NCBI RefSeq assembly: GCF_002149965.1
Contig: NZ_MSQB01000001.1
Location: 160,046-224,045, forward strand
DNA: 64,000 nt
Source: Novosphingobium panipatense
GTDB lineage: Bacteria; Pseudomonadota; Alphaproteobacteria; Sphingomonadales; Sphingomonadaceae
Reading direction: 5' to 3'
A program made the position numbers and the translations under genes. Shown piece after piece: positions 8,055 through 19,154 of the stretch. The notes under the pieces are model-generated. The model had not been told where the DNA came from, did no database searches, and saw only the letters and a program-made list of their open reading frames with translations. The first letter of the stretch is position 1; each line of letters begins with the position of its first letter.

Positions 8055-10484
8055 ATGAGGGGCAAGACGGCAATGACGGTCAAGGGATATCGGCAGCTTC
8101 GCAGCGGAGGCGTCGTGACCGGCGCGATCCTTGCCGCACTGGGCCTCTCGGCAGTTCTTTCGGCGCCTGCCGCCGCGCAATCCTCCTCTCTTCCGCTCAC
8201 GCCCTGGCCTGCCTCGGTCCAGCAGGGCAATGGCAAGCTGCTGGTCGCGCCGGGATCGGCGATCGCCCTGCCTGCCGGTGACGCGGACGCTGCAGAAGCA
8301 GCCAGGCTGCTTGCCGACCATGTGAAGCGCGCCAACGGCCTTGTGCTTTCCGCCGCTCCAGGCGCGGCTTCCGCTGCCCCGATCCGCTTCGAACGCGATG
8401 CCGCCATCTCCGGCGCGGAAGCCTACCGGCTGACGGTGACTTCTGGCAGCGCGGTGATCTCGGCTTCGGGCAAATCGGGCTTCATCTATGGCGCGATGAC
8501 TCTGCTGCAACTGCTGACGGCCGAAGGCGGTGCGGCGGGGAAGGGCGTTTCGGTGCCGGTGCTGACCATTCAGGACTCGCCGCGCTTCGCATGGCGCGGG
8601 GTGATGGTCGATCCCTCGCGGCATTTCCAGCCGATGGAATCGGTATATGCGATCGTCGACCGCATGGTCGAGGTGAAGCTCAACACGCTGCATTTCCATT
8701 TGTCCGACGACCAGGGCTGGCGTTTCGAATCCAAGCGCTACCCCGAACTCACCCGTATCGGCGCCTGGCGCCTGCCGCCCGATACCGGCGGTGGCCCCGG
8801 CCCGAAGCACGGCGGTTTCTATACGCAGGAACAGCTCAAGGCGCTGGTCGCCTATGCCGCCGAGCGCGGCATTACCGTCGTGCCGGAGATCGACCTGCCG
8901 GGCCACGCGCAGGCGCTGGTCGCCTCCTATCCCGAATTCGGCGTGCTGGGCGACCGTCCGGCCGTGTCGCACGACTGGGGCGTCAATCCCTGGCTGTTCA
9001 ATCCGAACGAGGCGGGCATGACCTTCGTGCGCAACATCCTGGACGAACTGATGGAGGTATTCCCTTCGCAGTTCATCCATGTCGGCGGTGACGAGGCGGT
9101 CAAGGACCAGTGGGAACGTTCGCCCGAAGTCCAGTCGCAGATGCGCAAGTTGGGCATCAAGACCGAGAACGAGATGCAGAGCTGGATGATCGACCGGTTC
9201 GGCGAATATCTCGCGCAGCACGGACGCCGCCTGATCGGCTGGGACGAGATCCTCGAAGGCGGGCTGCCCGCCTCGGCCTCGGTGATGAGTTGGCGGGGCG
9301 AGCAGGGCGCGGTGGACGCGGCCAATGCCGGGCACGACGTGGTGCTCTCGCCCGCGCCCAATCTCTATCTCGACAATCTGGAATCGACCCTGCCGGACGA
9401 GGCGCCGGGGCGTATCTCCATCCAGTCGATGGAGGCGGTCTATCGCTACGATCCGATGCCCAAGGGCATCGACGCGGCCAAGGCGAAGCATGTGCTGGGC
9501 GTGCAGGGCAATGCCTGGAGCGAATATATCGTCACCCCCTGGCAGTTGCAGCACAAGCTGTTCCCGCGCGTGGGCGCGATCGCCGAAACCGCATGGTCGC
9601 CGCAGGTCACCGGCACGAAGGACTATCCCGGTTTCCTTGCGCGGCTGACGCCGCAGATCCAGCGCTGGAAGCAGGGCGGTTTCGAAGTATCGGACAGCGC
9701 TTTCGGCGTTGCCTTCACCCCCACCCAGACGCGCGGCGCGCAGCTTGAGGCGAAGAGCATCGGCGTGACGCTGGCGAACCAGGCCGCCTATGGCACGATC
9801 CGCTATACGCTGGACGGCAAGGAGCCGGGCGCGAAGTCTGCGGCTTATACCAAGGCGCTTGCCGTAAAGCCGGGGACGGTGGTTACCGCCGCAAGCTTCG
9901 CGCCGGACGGCACCCGGCTTTCCGCGCCGCGTCGTTACGATACGGCGCGCGAGACGCTGCTGACCTCCACCGCCTCCACGCTCGCCGCCTGCCCGCGCGG
10001 TGCGCAGGGCCTGCGCGTGCCGCTTACCGCCGATGCGACCAGCAACGGCCCGGCCTATAACGCCAATATCTTCGATACCTGCCAGGCGGACGATCACGCG
10101 CCGCTGGCCCATGCGAAGTCGATCACCGTTTCGGTCGCCCGCTTGCCGCGCAACTATGGCCTTGCGCATGAGGCATCGGCACTGATCGAGCATTTCGCGG
10201 TTACCACCCACGGTGAACTGGTCATCAGCGCGGGCTGCCGTGCGGCCGAGAAGAACGCCAATCGCAAGCAGAAGGAACATGCGCCGATGCCGGGCGCGAC
10301 CGTGCTCGCCTCGTTCCCGCTGCCCGATCCGAAGACGGCGCCGCAGCAGTACACCTTTACCGCTAACCTGCCCGACCGGCCGGAACTCAAGGACGAGGCG
10401 GACGTCTGCTTCCAGTTCACCTCGCCGCTGTCCGATCCGTTCTATGCGGTCGAAAAGGTCGTCTATGGGGAGAAGGCGCAGTGA
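8055..10484 (+). CDS. GH20 beta-N-acetylhexosaminidase, exported
   Basis: Removes terminal beta-linked GlcNAc (or GalNAc) from glycans or chitooligosaccharides by substrate-assisted catalysis. The 809-residue protein has a signal segment (through SAVLSAPAAAQ), an N-terminal GH20b alpha/beta domain (about 45-175), and the catalytic barrel with HFHLSDDQGWR and the Asp-Glu pair in HVGGDEAVK (Asp346, Glu347). A C-terminal domain with chitobiase-like features follows. ATG 8055 is chosen because GAGG lies 8 bases upstream and the signal peptide follows; ATG 8073 is an alternative. First gene of a five-gene forward operon; its stop overlaps the next start as GTGA. Released GlcNAc fits uptake by the NagE PTS encoded to the left. 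Confidence 0.95.
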   Translation: MRGKTAMTVKGYRQLRSGGVVTGAILAALGLSAVLSAPAAAQSSSLPLTPWPASVQQGNGKLLVAPGSAIALPAGDADAAEAARLLADHVKRANGLVLSAAPGAASAAPIRFERDAAISGAEAYRLTVTSGSAVISASGKSGFIYGAMTLLQLLTAEGGAAGKGVSVPVLTIQDSPRFAWRGVMVDPSRHFQPMESVYAIVDRMVEVKLNTLHFHLSDDQGWRFESKRYPELTRIGAWRLPPDTGGGPGPKHGGFYTQEQLKALVAYAAERGITVVPEIDLPGHAQALVASYPEFGVLGDRPAVSHDWGVNPWLFNPNEAGMTFVRNILDELMEVFPSQFIHVGGDEAVKDQWERSPEVQSQMRKLGIKTENEMQSWMIDRFGEYLAQHGRRLIGWDEILEGGLPASASVMSWRGEQGAVDAANAGHDVVLSPAPNLYLDNLESTLPDEAPGRISIQSMEAVYRYDPMPKGIDAAKAKHVLGVQGNAWSEYIVTPWQLQHKLFPRVGAIAETAWSPQVTGTKDYPGFLARLTPQIQRWKQGGFEVSDSAFGVAFTPTQTRGAQLEAKSIGVTLANQAAYGTIRYTLDGKEPGAKSAAYTKALAVKPGTVVTAASFAPDGTRLSAPRRYDTARETLLTSTASTLAACPRGAQGLRVPLTADATSNGPAYNANIFDTCQADDHAPLAHAKSITVSVARLPRNYGLAHEASALIEHFAVTTHGELVISAGCRAAEKNANRKQKEHAPMPGATVLASFPLPDPKTAPQQYTFTANLPDRPELKDEADVCFQFTSPLSDPFYAVEKVVYGEKAQ

Positions 10485-13081
10485 GATTTGCCGGCGCGCT
10501 TGCAATCGCCGCGTTGGCAGGTGTTTCGGGGGCCGCACTGGCGGCCCCGCCCACGCAGACCGCTCTGGATGAAGGTTGGCAGGTTCGCATCGCGCCGAGC
10601 GATGCCGCTGCCGCAAAGGCGCATCCCAAGGCGGCGCGCTGGTTCCGTGCGCAAGTGCCGGGCACGGTGCAGCAGGACCTGATCGCCGCGCGGCAGGTAC
10701 CCGATCCTTTCCTCGGCACCAACGAGGCGGCGATCCAGTGGGCGGGCCTGACCGATTGGGAACTGCGCCGCTCGCTGGACGTGAGCGCTCAGGCCATGGG
10801 CCGCGGGCATCTCGACCTGGTTTTCGACGGGCTGGATACCTTCGCCACCGTGTTCGTCAACGGCCAGCAGGTGCTCAAGGCCGACAACGGGCACCGGCAG
10901 TGGCGCGTCGCCGCCAAGTCGCTGCTGAAGCAGGGCCGCAACGAAATCCTCGTGCGCTTTGCCTCGCCGATCCGCACCTTGCAGCCGATGGTGCTGGCAG
11001 AGGCGCATCCGCTACCGGCCGAGTACGATTCCGCCTTCGGGGACGAGCCCAAGGGCAAGCAGACCTCTGCTTACATCCGCAAGGCCAAGTACCATTACGG
11101 CTGGGACTGGGGTCCGCGCATCGTCAACCAGGGCATTTCCGGGCCGGTGCGTCTGGAGGCCTGGGACGAGGCGCGGCTCGGCGCCTTCGAGGTGGTGCAG
11201 GAAGCGCTCGGCAAGGACGAGGCGCGGCTGGTAGCGAAGTTCCGCGTCGTGGCCGACAGACCGGGCAAGGCGCAATTCACCGCGCGCGTGACCGGACCGG
11301 ACGGGCAGGCGCTCGCCCCGGTCTCCCGCGAGGCCTCGTTCGATGCGGGCGAGAGCGTCGTTACCGTACCGCTGACGGTTGCCGCGCCGAAGCGCTGGTG
11401 GCCGGTCGGCTATGGCGATCAGCCGCTCTACAAGGTCTCGGGTGAGATCGCTTCCGGCGCGGGCGCCGGAGCCAAGGCCGCGCGCAATATCGGCCTGCGC
11501 GAGGTTGAAATCGTGCGCGGAGGCGGCGCGTTCGGCTTCCGCGTCAATGGCGTGACGGTCTTCGCCAAGGGCGCGAACCTCATTCCCTTCGACATGTTCC
11601 CCTCGCGCGTCACGGACGCGAAGATGCAGTCGCTGCTGGAGGATTCCCGCGCGGCGAACATGAACATGATCCGCGTCTGGGGCGGCGGCTATTATCTGCC
11701 GGACAGCTTCTACGACATGGCGGACCGCATGGGCCTGATGGTCTGGCAGGACTTCATGTTCGGCGGCGCGGTGCCGCCGGCCGACGTAGCCTACCGCGAG
11801 AACGTGCGCGTCGAAGCGGAGCAGCAGGTCGAACGGCTAGGCTCGCATCCCTCGATCGTGATCTGGGCGGGCGGCAACGAAGTGATCTCTGGCTGGGAGA
11901 CTTGGAGCGACCGCAAGGCGTGGAAGAAAGCCGTCGGTCCCGACGAGCACGAGCGCATGGCGATCTCGATGACCGTCCTGTTCGACCGCGTGCTGCGGAA
12001 GGCCGTGGCCGACCATGCGCCGACGACGCCCTACTGGCCCGGTTCGCCCTCGACCGATTACGAAGGTCCGGTCGATACCGATGCCGCAGGCGACCGCCAT
12101 TTCTGGGACGTCTGGTCCGGCTCCAAGCCGGTCGAGAACTATACGCTTTCCTGCCCGCGCTTCATGTCGGAATACGGCTTCCAGGCGATGCCGGTCATGG
12201 CGACGATCCGTGGCTTCGCGGGGGATGCCGCGCAGGCGCCGGACAGCCCGGTGATGAAGGCGCACCAGAAGTTCCTCGCAGGCGAGGGCAACGAGCGCCT
12301 GAAGTTCTACCTCGACGCAAGGCTGCGTCCGGCGAAGGATCTGGCGGACTTTGTGTACCTGACGCAAGTCAACCAGGCGCAGGCGATCGACATGGCCGCG
12401 CGTCATCACCGCGCCTGCGCGCCGGTGACGCTGGGCTCGCTCTACTGGCAGCTCAACGATGTCTGGCCCTCGATCTCGTGGGCGAGCGTCGATTACGACG
12501 GGCGCTGGAAGTTGCTGCACTATGCCGCGCGGCGCTTTTTCGCCCCGCAGGCCGCGGTGGCCGAGCACAAGCAGGGTGCCACCAAGGTCACCTTCGCTTC
12601 GGACGCAACCAACCCGATTGCGGCAGAGTGGCGCCTGACCGGCTACGCCATGGACGGCACCAAGCTGGGCGAAGCGGGCGGGGCGGTGACGCTCGCTCCG
12701 ACGACGGCGACGACCGTTCCCGATGTGTCGGACGCTGCGGTATTCGCGAGTGCTCCTGCAGAGGCGAGCTACGCGGTGGCGGAACTGGTGATCGGCGGCA
12801 AGACCGTCTCGCGCCAGATCGTCGAGCGCGCCTTGCCCAAGGCCATGGCCTATCCCGTGCCGGGCCTTTCCATGAGCTGGGACGGCAAGGCGGTGACGAT
12901 CACCGCCAAGGCTCTGGCCCGCGCGGTCATGCTCGATTTCGGTGCGGTGGATGCGCAGGCTTCGGACAACGGCTTTGACCTGCTCCCGGGCGAGAGTGTG
13001 CGGATCGAGATCACCTCGAAGGCCGATGCGGCGGTGCTGCGCAAGGCGCTGGTGCTGCGTACCCTCGCGGGAGACAAGTGA
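10481..13081 (+). CDS. GH2 beta-mannosidase, exported
   Basis: Exo-beta-mannosidase predicted to release the beta-1,4-linked mannose at the reducing side of trimmed N-glycan cores (or manno-oligosaccharides). The 866-residue protein has a Sec signal peptide (RFAGALAIAALAGVSGAALA), an N-terminal GH2 sugar-binding domain with YHYGWDWGPR as in mannosidases, and the barrel with IRVWGGGYY. The acid/base is Glu467 in WAGGNEV and the nucleophile Glu564 in FMSEYGFQ. GTG at 10481 is the start, overlapping the GH20 stop by 4 bp; its own stop shares one base with the GH3 start (TGATG). The YGWDWGP motif and the VWGGG barrel strand favour mannosidase over galactosidase. Confidence 0.93.
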   Translation: MRFAGALAIAALAGVSGAALAAPPTQTALDEGWQVRIAPSDAAAAKAHPKAARWFRAQVPGTVQQDLIAARQVPDPFLGTNEAAIQWAGLTDWELRRSLDVSAQAMGRGHLDLVFDGLDTFATVFVNGQQVLKADNGHRQWRVAAKSLLKQGRNEILVRFASPIRTLQPMVLAEAHPLPAEYDSAFGDEPKGKQTSAYIRKAKYHYGWDWGPRIVNQGISGPVRLEAWDEARLGAFEVVQEALGKDEARLVAKFRVVADRPGKAQFTARVTGPDGQALAPVSREASFDAGESVVTVPLTVAAPKRWWPVGYGDQPLYKVSGEIASGAGAGAKAARNIGLREVEIVRGGGAFGFRVNGVTVFAKGANLIPFDMFPSRVTDAKMQSLLEDSRAANMNMIRVWGGGYYLPDSFYDMADRMGLMVWQDFMFGGAVPPADVAYRENVRVEAEQQVERLGSHPSIVIWAGGNEVISGWETWSDRKAWKKAVGPDEHERMAISMTVLFDRVLRKAVADHAPTTPYWPGSPSTDYEGPVDTDAAGDRHFWDVWSGSKPVENYTLSCPRFMSEYGFQAMPVMATIRGFAGDAAQAPDSPVMKAHQKFLAGEGNERLKFYLDARLRPAKDLADFVYLTQVNQAQAIDMAARHHRACAPVTLGSLYWQLNDVWPSISWASVDYDGRWKLLHYAARRFFAPQAAVAEHKQGATKVTFASDATNPIAAEWRLTGYAMDGTKLGEAGGAVTLAPTTATTVPDVSDAAVFASAPAEASYAVAELVIGGKTVSRQIVERALPKAMAYPVPGLSMSWDGKAVTITAKALARAVMLDFGAVDAQASDNGFDLLPGESVRIEITSKADAAVLRKALVLRTLAGDK

Positions 13082-15672
13082 TGAAGGCGCTGTTCCCGAT
13101 CACTCTCGCCATGGTTCTGGCGGCGCCCGCCGCTGCGCAGGACTTGTCGGGCGAGGTCGATCCCGCCGTGTTGGCGGCCATCGCCAAGGCGGATCTCGCC
13201 GAGAAGGCCGACCAGCTCCAGAGCACCGCGCCCGCCGCCAAGGCTATGGGCCTGCCCGCCTACGACTGGTGGAACGAGGGCCTTCACGGCCTCGCCCGCA
13301 ACGGCGTTGCTACGGTGTTCCCTCAGGCAGTCGGCCTTGCCGCGACGTTCGATCCGGCGCTGATGGAGAAAGTCGGAACTGTCGTCTCAACCGAGGCGCG
13401 CGCCAAGTTCAACGCCAAGCCCGTGAATGCCGACCGGCGCATCTACGAGGGCCTGACGATCTGGTCGCCCAACATCAACATCTTTCGCGACCCGCGCTGG
13501 GGCCGGGGGCAGGAGACTTACGGCGAGGACCCGTTCCTCACCGGCTCGCTGGCGGTGGGCTTCATCAGGGGGCTGCAAGGGCCCGATCCGCTTCATCCCC
13601 GCGTGATCGCGACGCCCAAGCACCTCGCGGTCCACTCCGGCCCCGAAGCCGGGCGCGACAGTTTCGACGTGGACGTCAGCCCGCAGGACCGCGAGGCGAC
13701 CTATCTGCCCGCTTTCCGCAAGGCCGTGACCGAGGGGAAGCCGCTCTCGCTGATGTGCGCCTACAACTCGACGCATGGCGTGCCGGTCTGCGCCGATAGC
13801 GCGCTACTGAACGATACGCTGCGCGGCGACTGGGGCTTCAAGGGCTTCGTCGTGTCGGACTGCGATGCGGTGGCGAACATCTGGATGTTCCACAATTACC
13901 GCTACGACGCCGCCGAGGCTTCGGCTGCGGCGATCAAGGCGGGCACCGACTTCGACTGCGGCACGACCTATGCCGCGCTCACCCAGTCGGTCGCGCGCGG
14001 ACTGCTGACCGAGGCCGAGGTCGATCGCGCGCTCGCGCGCTCGCTGGAGGCCCGCTACAAGCTCGGCATCGCGTTCGGCGCGAAGAATCCGTGGGGCAAG
14101 GTCAAGCCAAGCGAGGTCAACACCCCCGCGCACCGCGCTCTTGCGCTCGAAGCCGCGCGCAAGTCGGTGGTCCTGCTCCAGAACGAGAACGGTCGCCTGC
14201 CGCTCAAGGCCGGAACCCGCCTCGCCGTGATCGGCACCAATGCCGACGATCTCTCGGTGATCGAGGCCAACTACCACGGCACCGCCGCCGATCCGGTGAC
14301 GCCGCTGGAAGGCATCCGCCGCCAGTTCGGCGCGGCGAACGTCGCTTATGCGCAAGGCTCGGTGCTGGCCGAGGGCGCGCCCGTAGTCGTGCCGGAAACC
14401 GCGCTGGTCGCGGACGGCAAGCCGGGCCTGCGCGCCGAATATCTCGACATGTCCGGCAAGCGCGTGTTCGTGCGGCAGGATCGCCGCGTGGACTTCAACC
14501 TAACCCGTACCGCGCCGAAGGGCCTCGACGCCAAGGGCTTCAAGGTGCGCTGGAGCGGCTCGCTGGTGCCGCCGGGAGCGGGCACCTATCGCCTCGCGCT
14601 CGACATTCCGGCCTGCTGGAAGGACTGCACGCGCCATGACGACGTGCGCTTGAGCATCGGCGGCAATCCACTGCACAACGGCGTGCTCGGCAAGCAGCGG
14701 GTCGAATTCGATGTTACCTTCGACGGCACGCCGCAGCCGATCAGCCTGGAACTCGACCATTACGGCGAGGACGAGGGCCTGCGCCTCATGTGGCTGCCGC
14801 CCGCCGACGCCCAGCGTGCCGAGGCAGTGAAAGCGGCTTCGCAGGCCGACGCGATTGTCGCCGTACTCGGCCTCTCGCCCGATCTCGAAGGCGAGGCGCT
14901 TCAGGTACAGGTGCCGGGCTTCGTCGGCGGCGATCGCAGCGATATCGCGCTGCCCGAACCGCAGGCCGAGCTGCTGGCGGCGCTCCACGCCACCGGCAAG
15001 CCGGTGATCGTCGTGCTGACGAACGGCAGCGCGGTCTCGATCGATCCGGCCATGGCGGATGCCGTCCTGACCGCATGGTATCCAGGCGAGGCGGGCGGCA
15101 CCGCCATTGCCGAGACTCTGGCCGGGACCAACAATCCCTCGGGCCGTCTGCCGGTGACGTTCTACAAGTCTACCAGCGATCTGCCCGCCTTCGTCGACTA
15201 TGCGATGAAGGAGCGCACCTATCGCTACTTCACCGGCAAACCGCTCTGGGGCTTCGGGCACGGCCTGAGCTATACGACTTACGGCTACGAAGGCGCCAAG
15301 GTCTCGGCGCCCGCGCTGGGCCAGCCGGTGACCGTCACGGCGACCTTGCGCAACCTAGGCAGCATGGCGGGCGAGGAAGTGGTGCAGGCCTATGTCGTGC
15401 CGCCGGTCATCGAGCCGCGCCCGATCATGACGCAGGGCGTGTTGCAGCGCCAGCTTGCCGCATTCACGCGCGTTCCGCTGGCGGCGGGCAAGTCGCGGGA
15501 GGTCACGCTGACCATCGACCCGCGTAGCCTCTCTGTGGTGGACCGCCGGGGCACGCGCAAGGTCGTTCCGGGCGACTACAAAGTGTGGATCGGCGGCGGA
15601 CAGCCGGGTGACGGCGCGGGCGCTTGGGTCTCGTTCACCCTGACCGGAGAGGCACAGGAGCTGCCGAAGTGA
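13081..15672 (+). CDS. GH3 glycoside hydrolase with inserted PA14 domain (beta-xylosidase/beta-glucosidase type)
   Basis: Retaining exo-beta-glycosidase of 863 residues with a Sec signal ([19 protein letters not shown]). The first GH3 domain holds [15 protein letters not shown], the substrate-loop LAVHSGPE and the nucleophile Asp260 in [12 protein letters not shown]14 domain (about 455-565, [11 protein letters not shown] to DDVRLSIGG) is inserted before the second GH3 sandwich, and a fibronectin-like tail ([16 protein letters not shown]) ends the protein. WWNEGLHG is typical of the xylosidase-rich branch of GH3, and in plant N-glycans a beta-1,2-xylose must be removed, so beta-xylosidase is a reasonable guess, but glucosidase cannot be excluded. 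TGATG overlaps join it to both neighbours. Confidence 0.92.
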   Translation: MKALFPITLAMVLAAPAAAQDLSGEVDPAVLAAIAKADLAEKADQLQSTAPAAKAMGLPAYDWWNEGLHGLARNGVATVFPQAVGLAATFDPALMEKVGTVVSTEARAKFNAKPVNADRRIYEGLTIWSPNINIFRDPRWGRGQETYGEDPFLTGSLAVGFIRGLQGPDPLHPRVIATPKHLAVHSGPEAGRDSFDVDVSPQDREATYLPAFRKAVTEGKPLSLMCAYNSTHGVPVCADSALLNDTLRGDWGFKGFVVSDCDAVANIWMFHNYRYDAAEASAAAIKAGTDFDCGTTYAALTQSVARGLLTEAEVDRALARSLEARYKLGIAFGAKNPWGKVKPSEVNTPAHRALALEAARKSVVLLQNENGRLPLKAGTRLAVIGTNADDLSVIEANYHGTAADPVTPLEGIRRQFGAANVAYAQGSVLAEGAPVVVPETALVADGKPGLRAEYLDMSGKRVFVRQDRRVDFNLTRTAPKGLDAKGFKVRWSGSLVPPGAGTYRLALDIPACWKDCTRHDDVRLSIGGNPLHNGVLGKQRVEFDVTFDGTPQPISLELDHYGEDEGLRLMWLPPADAQRAEAVKAASQADAIVAVLGLSPDLEGEALQVQVPGFVGGDRSDIALPEPQAELLAALHATGKPVIVVLTNGSAVSIDPAMADAVLTAWYPGEAGGTAIAETLAGTNNPSGRLPVTFYKSTSDLPAFVDYAMKERTYRYFTGKPLWGFGHGLSYTTYGYEGAKVSAPALGQPVTVTATLRNLGSMAGEEVVQAYVVPPVIEPRPIMTQGVLQRQLAAFTRVPLAAGKSREVTLTIDPRSLSVVDRRGTRKVVPGDYKVWIGGGQPGDGAGAWVSFTLTGEAQELPK

Positions 15673-17126
15673 TGACTAAGACGAACCTCGACCGCCGCAG
15701 CACTCTGGCAGGCGCCATGACGGGTGCCGCCGCGCTCGCCATTCCGGCCGCGGTTCGTGCGGCGACCATTCCGATGCCCGCAGGCGGCGGCCGCCCGGCC
15801 GTGTCGGATCGCCGCTACGTCAGCCGCGCGGTGGAGGCCGAGATCGACCGCGTCTCGCGCAAGATCGCCGATCCCAAGCTGCGCGCGATGTTCGTGGGCT
15901 GCTATCCCAACACGCTCGACACCACGGTCTACATGGACACGGTGGACGGCCGGCCCGATGCCTTTGTCATCACCGGAGACATCCCCTGCCTCTGGCTGCG
16001 CGACAGCACGGCGCAGATCCTGCCCTACCTTCATCTGGTGAACAAGGACCCGGCGCTGACGGCGCTGTTCCGGGGGCTGATCGCCCGCCAGTCGCGCTCG
16101 ATCCTGATCGATCCTTACGCCAACGCCTTCATGCGCGATCCGTCTGCGAAGACGAACCTGTCCTGGGCGCTGAAGGACCAGACCGAGATGAAGCCCGGCG
16201 TGGCCGAGCGCAAATGGGAGATCGACTCGCTCTGCTACGCGATGCGGCTCGGCTTCCGCTACTGGCGCCAGACGCAGGACAAGCTGCCTTTCGACCAGAC
16301 CTGGGCGGAAGCCTCGCGCGCCTGCGTGCGCACCTTGCGCGAACAGCAGCGCAAGGGCTCGCCCGGACCCTATCGCTTCCTGCGCACCAGCAACCGGCCG
16401 ACCGAGACCATGCAGCTCGACGGCTGGGGCGCGCCCAGCCGGTCGGTCGGGCTGATCCACTGCGGTTTCCGCCCCTCGGACGATTCCTGCACTTATCCTT
16501 TCCTTATTCCCGCCAACCTCTTTGCGGTGACATCGCTGCGCGAGATGGCCAGCGTGGCCGAGCAGGCGCGCGGCGACACGGCGCTTGCCGCCGATGCTCG
16601 CGCGCTGGCGGACGAAGTGGAAGCGGCGCTGCGCCAGTGGGGCACGATGCTGCTGCCGGATGGGCGCCGGGTCTGGGCCTACGAAGTGGACGGCTTCGGC
16701 AACGCGATGTTCATGGACGATGCCAACGTCCCCTCGCTGCTCGGCCTCGCCTTCCTGGAATGCGTGGACGTTACCGACCCGCTCTGGAAAACCACGGCGG
16801 ATGCCTGCTGGTCGGATGCGAACCCCTACTTCTTCCGGGGCTCGAGAATCGAGGGCATCGGCGGGCCGCATGTCGGCCTTGGGCAGGTCTGGCCGATGAG
16901 CCTGATCGTGCGCGCACTGTCGAGCAGCGACCCGCAGGTGATCCGGGCCATGCTGCGCATGCTGCGCGACAGCGATGCGGGCACCGGCTTCATCCACGAG
17001 GCGGTGGACAGCAACGACCCGTCGAAATTCACGCGCGACTGGTTCGCCTGGGCCAACGGCCTGTTCGGCGAACTGCTGGTCAAGCTGGCCGATACCCGGC
17101 CCGAACTGCTCTCCGCGCCGCTCTGA
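15672..17126 (+). CDS. GH125 exo-alpha-1,6-mannosidase, exported by a Tat-type leader
   Basis: Inverting exo-alpha-1,6-mannosidase family acting on N-glycan mannose branches. The 484-residue product starts with a twin-arginine leader ([11 protein letters not shown], hydrophobic stretch, AVRA cleavage). The mature region has the family sequences [32 protein letters not shown] near residues 95-115, [17 protein letters not shown], and the C-terminal [23 protein letters not shown] at 15672 shares a base with the GH3 stop (TGATG). GH125 is a narrow family largely tied to N-glycan breakdown, which makes this gene the best marker of the target of the whole operon. Confidence 0.94.
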   Translation: MTKTNLDRRSTLAGAMTGAAALAIPAAVRAATIPMPAGGGRPAVSDRRYVSRAVEAEIDRVSRKIADPKLRAMFVGCYPNTLDTTVYMDTVDGRPDAFVITGDIPCLWLRDSTAQILPYLHLVNKDPALTALFRGLIARQSRSILIDPYANAFMRDPSAKTNLSWALKDQTEMKPGVAERKWEIDSLCYAMRLGFRYWRQTQDKLPFDQTWAEASRACVRTLREQQRKGSPGPYRFLRTSNRPTETMQLDGWGAPSRSVGLIHCGFRPSDDSCTYPFLIPANLFAVTSLREMASVAEQARGDTALAADARALADEVEAALRQWGTMLLPDGRRVWAYEVDGFGNAMFMDDANVPSLLGLAFLECVDVTDPLWKTTADACWSDANPYFFRGSRIEGIGGPHVGLGQVWPMSLIVRALSSSDPQVIRAMLRMLRDSDAGTGFIHEAVDSNDPSKFTRDWFAWANGLFGELLVKLADTRPELLSAPL

Positions 17127-17152
17127 CGCGCGCGCGTTTCAAGGACTCACCG

Positions 17153-19084
17153 ATGGATTTCTCCCGCCGCCGTTTCCTCTCCGCTTCCGCCGTCGCGGCG
17201 ACTGCGCTCGGCGCCGACGCCGCGCAGGCCGCGCGCCGCGCCGCCGGTGAGGCCGCCGCGCCCCAGCCTTCGGGCGCCGTCCCTTCGGCGCGGCAGTGGA
17301 ACTGGCACGCTCACGAAATGTACGCCTTCGTGCATTTCGCCATGAACACTTTCACCGACAAGGAATGGGGCTACGGCGACGAGGACCCGAAGTGGTTCAA
17401 CCCGACCGATTTCGATGCCGACCAGATCGTCGCGGCGGCGAAAGTGGCGGGGATGCGCGGCGTCATCCTGACCGCCAAGCACCACGACGGCTTCTGCCTC
17501 TGGCAGACCCAGCTGACCGAGCACTCGATCCGCAACAGCCCCTACAAGCAGGGCAAGGGCGATATCGTCGCTGAAATGTCGGAAGCCTGCCGCAAGGCCG
17601 ACATGCTGTTCGGTCTCTACCTCTCGCCGTGGGATCGCAATCACGCCGAATACGGCCGCCCGGCCTATATCGACTATTACCGCAAGCAGCTCACCGAACT
17701 CTGCACGCGCTACGGCAAGCTGTTCGAGGTCTGGTTCGACGGCGCCAACGGCGGCGACGGCTATTACGGCGGCGCCCGCGAGGCGCGCAAGATCGACGCG
17801 CCGAAGTATTACAACTGGCCCTCGATCGTGAAGCTGGTCCACGAACTCCAGCCCGACGCCTGCACCTTCGACCCGCTCGGCGCCGACGTGCGCTGGGTCG
17901 GCAATGAGGACGGCGTGGCGGGCGATCCCTGCTGGCCGACGATGCCGAACGTCCCCTACGAGCAGGACGTGGGCAACGCGGGCCTGCGCGGCGGTGAGAT
18001 CTGGTGGCCGGCGGAAACCGACGTTTCGATCCGGCCCGGCTGGTTCTACCACGCGGACGAGGACTCCAAGGTCAAGAGCCCGGCGCGCCTGATCCGCCTC
18101 TATGACGAATCCGTGGGCCGTGGCACCAACCTCAACCTGAACCTCCCGCCCGACCGCCGGGGCCGGATCGCCGATCAGGACGTAAAGATCCTGAAGTCGT
18201 TCGGCGATGCGATCCGCGCGACTTTCGCGAAGGACCTTGCACAAGGCAGCGTCGCCCATGCCAGCGCCTCGCGCGGGGGGCGCTTCGCGCCGACCCATGT
18301 GCTGGACGGACAGCGCGAGACCTACTGGTCCACGCCTGACGCCGTGCTTACGCCGACGCTGACGCTCGACCTCGCACCGGGCACGCGCTTCGATGTCGTG
18401 CGCCTGCGCGAATATCTGCCACTCGGCGTGCGCGTGACCCGTTTCGCGGTGGAGGCGGAGATCGACGGGCAGTGGCAGCGGCTGGCCGAAAAGGAATGCA
18501 TCGGCGCCCAGCGCATCATCCGCCTGCCGGGGCAGATCGCACCGCGCCGGGTGCGGCTGGTGGTTCTGGAGGGCAGCGAGGCCCCGGCAATCTCCGAGTT
18601 TGCGCTCTTCGCGGCGGTGGCGCCGGTGGACGTGCCGCCGATCGTTTCGACCGATCCCACGGTGCTGGACACGGCGAAATGGTCGATCGTCACGGCCAGC
18701 GCGCCCTCGGCGGAACGCCTGCTCGACAACGACGCGGCGACGATCTGGAAGCAGCCCGCGCCGCAGCCCGGTAAGCCTGCCAGCGTGACGGTGGATCTGG
18801 GCGGCGGCGTTGCCCTTGCCGGTTTCACGCTCACGCCGTCGCGCCAGGTCATGGCCGATGCCGCGCCGCCCAAGGGCTATCTCGCCGAAACCAGTCTGGA
18901 CGGTAAGACCTGGACGCGCAGCGGCGCGGGAGAGTTCGGCAATATCGCCTATGCGCTCGCCACCCAGCGGATCACGTTTGCCAAGGCGGCAACCGCTCGC
19001 TTCCTGCGTCTCACTTTTGCGGAAACGGCTTTGCCTGCCGGGAACCTTGCGGTCGCCGGAATCGGGGGCTTCGTGGCGAGATAA
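17153..19084 (+). CDS. GH29 alpha-L-fucosidase with C-terminal F5/8-type (CBM32-like) region
   Basis: Retaining alpha-L-fucosidase predicted to remove fucose from glycan cores or antennae. The 643-residue protein starts with a Tat-type leader (SRRRFLSASAVAATALG). The GH29 barrel (about 50-340) contains FVHFAMNTFTDKEWGYG, GVILTAKHHDGFCLW and the nucleophile Asp196 in FEVWFDGAN. About 360-640 is beta-rich with one or two discoidin-like modules (VTVDLGGGVALAGFTLTPSR) that may bind sugar. AAGGA lies 10 bases before the ATG; the gap to GH125 is 26 bp, so it is still part of the operon. The ENGGD-less active site resembles the broad plant-type (alpha-1,3/4) branch of GH29, but linkage specificity is inference. 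Confidence 0.93.
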   Translation: MDFSRRRFLSASAVAATALGADAAQAARRAAGEAAAPQPSGAVPSARQWNWHAHEMYAFVHFAMNTFTDKEWGYGDEDPKWFNPTDFDADQIVAAAKVAGMRGVILTAKHHDGFCLWQTQLTEHSIRNSPYKQGKGDIVAEMSEACRKADMLFGLYLSPWDRNHAEYGRPAYIDYYRKQLTELCTRYGKLFEVWFDGANGGDGYYGGAREARKIDAPKYYNWPSIVKLVHELQPDACTFDPLGADVRWVGNEDGVAGDPCWPTMPNVPYEQDVGNAGLRGGEIWWPAETDVSIRPGWFYHADEDSKVKSPARLIRLYDESVGRGTNLNLNLPPDRRGRIADQDVKILKSFGDAIRATFAKDLAQGSVAHASASRGGRFAPTHVLDGQRETYWSTPDAVLTPTLTLDLAPGTRFDVVRLREYLPLGVRVTRFAVEAEIDGQWQRLAEKECIGAQRIIRLPGQIAPRRVRLVVLEGSEAPAISEFALFAAVAPVDVPPIVSTDPTVLDTAKWSIVTASAPSAERLLDNDAATIWKQPAPQPGKPASVTVDLGGGVALAGFTLTPSRQVMADAAPPKGYLAETSLDGKTWTRSGAGEFGNIAYALATQRITFAKAATARFLRLTFAETALPAGNLAVAGIGGFVAR

Positions 19085-19087
19085 AGG

Positions 19088-19118
19088 AAAGGCCGGAGGC
19101 TAGGAGCCTCCGGCCTTT
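19088..19118 (+). terminator. terminator of the glycosidase operon, probably bidirectional
   Basis: A 14-bp stem, AAAGGCCGGAGGCT with loop AGG and its exact complement, starts 4 bases after the GH29 stop. It ends in TTT on the plus strand and, read leftward, also ends in TTT, so it can serve the convergent TonB receptor gene (its stop is at 19155). Confidence 0.8.
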
Positions 19119-19154
19119 CGAATAATACCGGCGGCGCAAGGCCGCCGGGAAGGG

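Noticed and set aside
7986..10616. 876-codon frame opposite the GH20 gene
   Set aside because: Antisense shadow; the plus strand encodes an intact GH20 with signal peptide and catalytic motifs.
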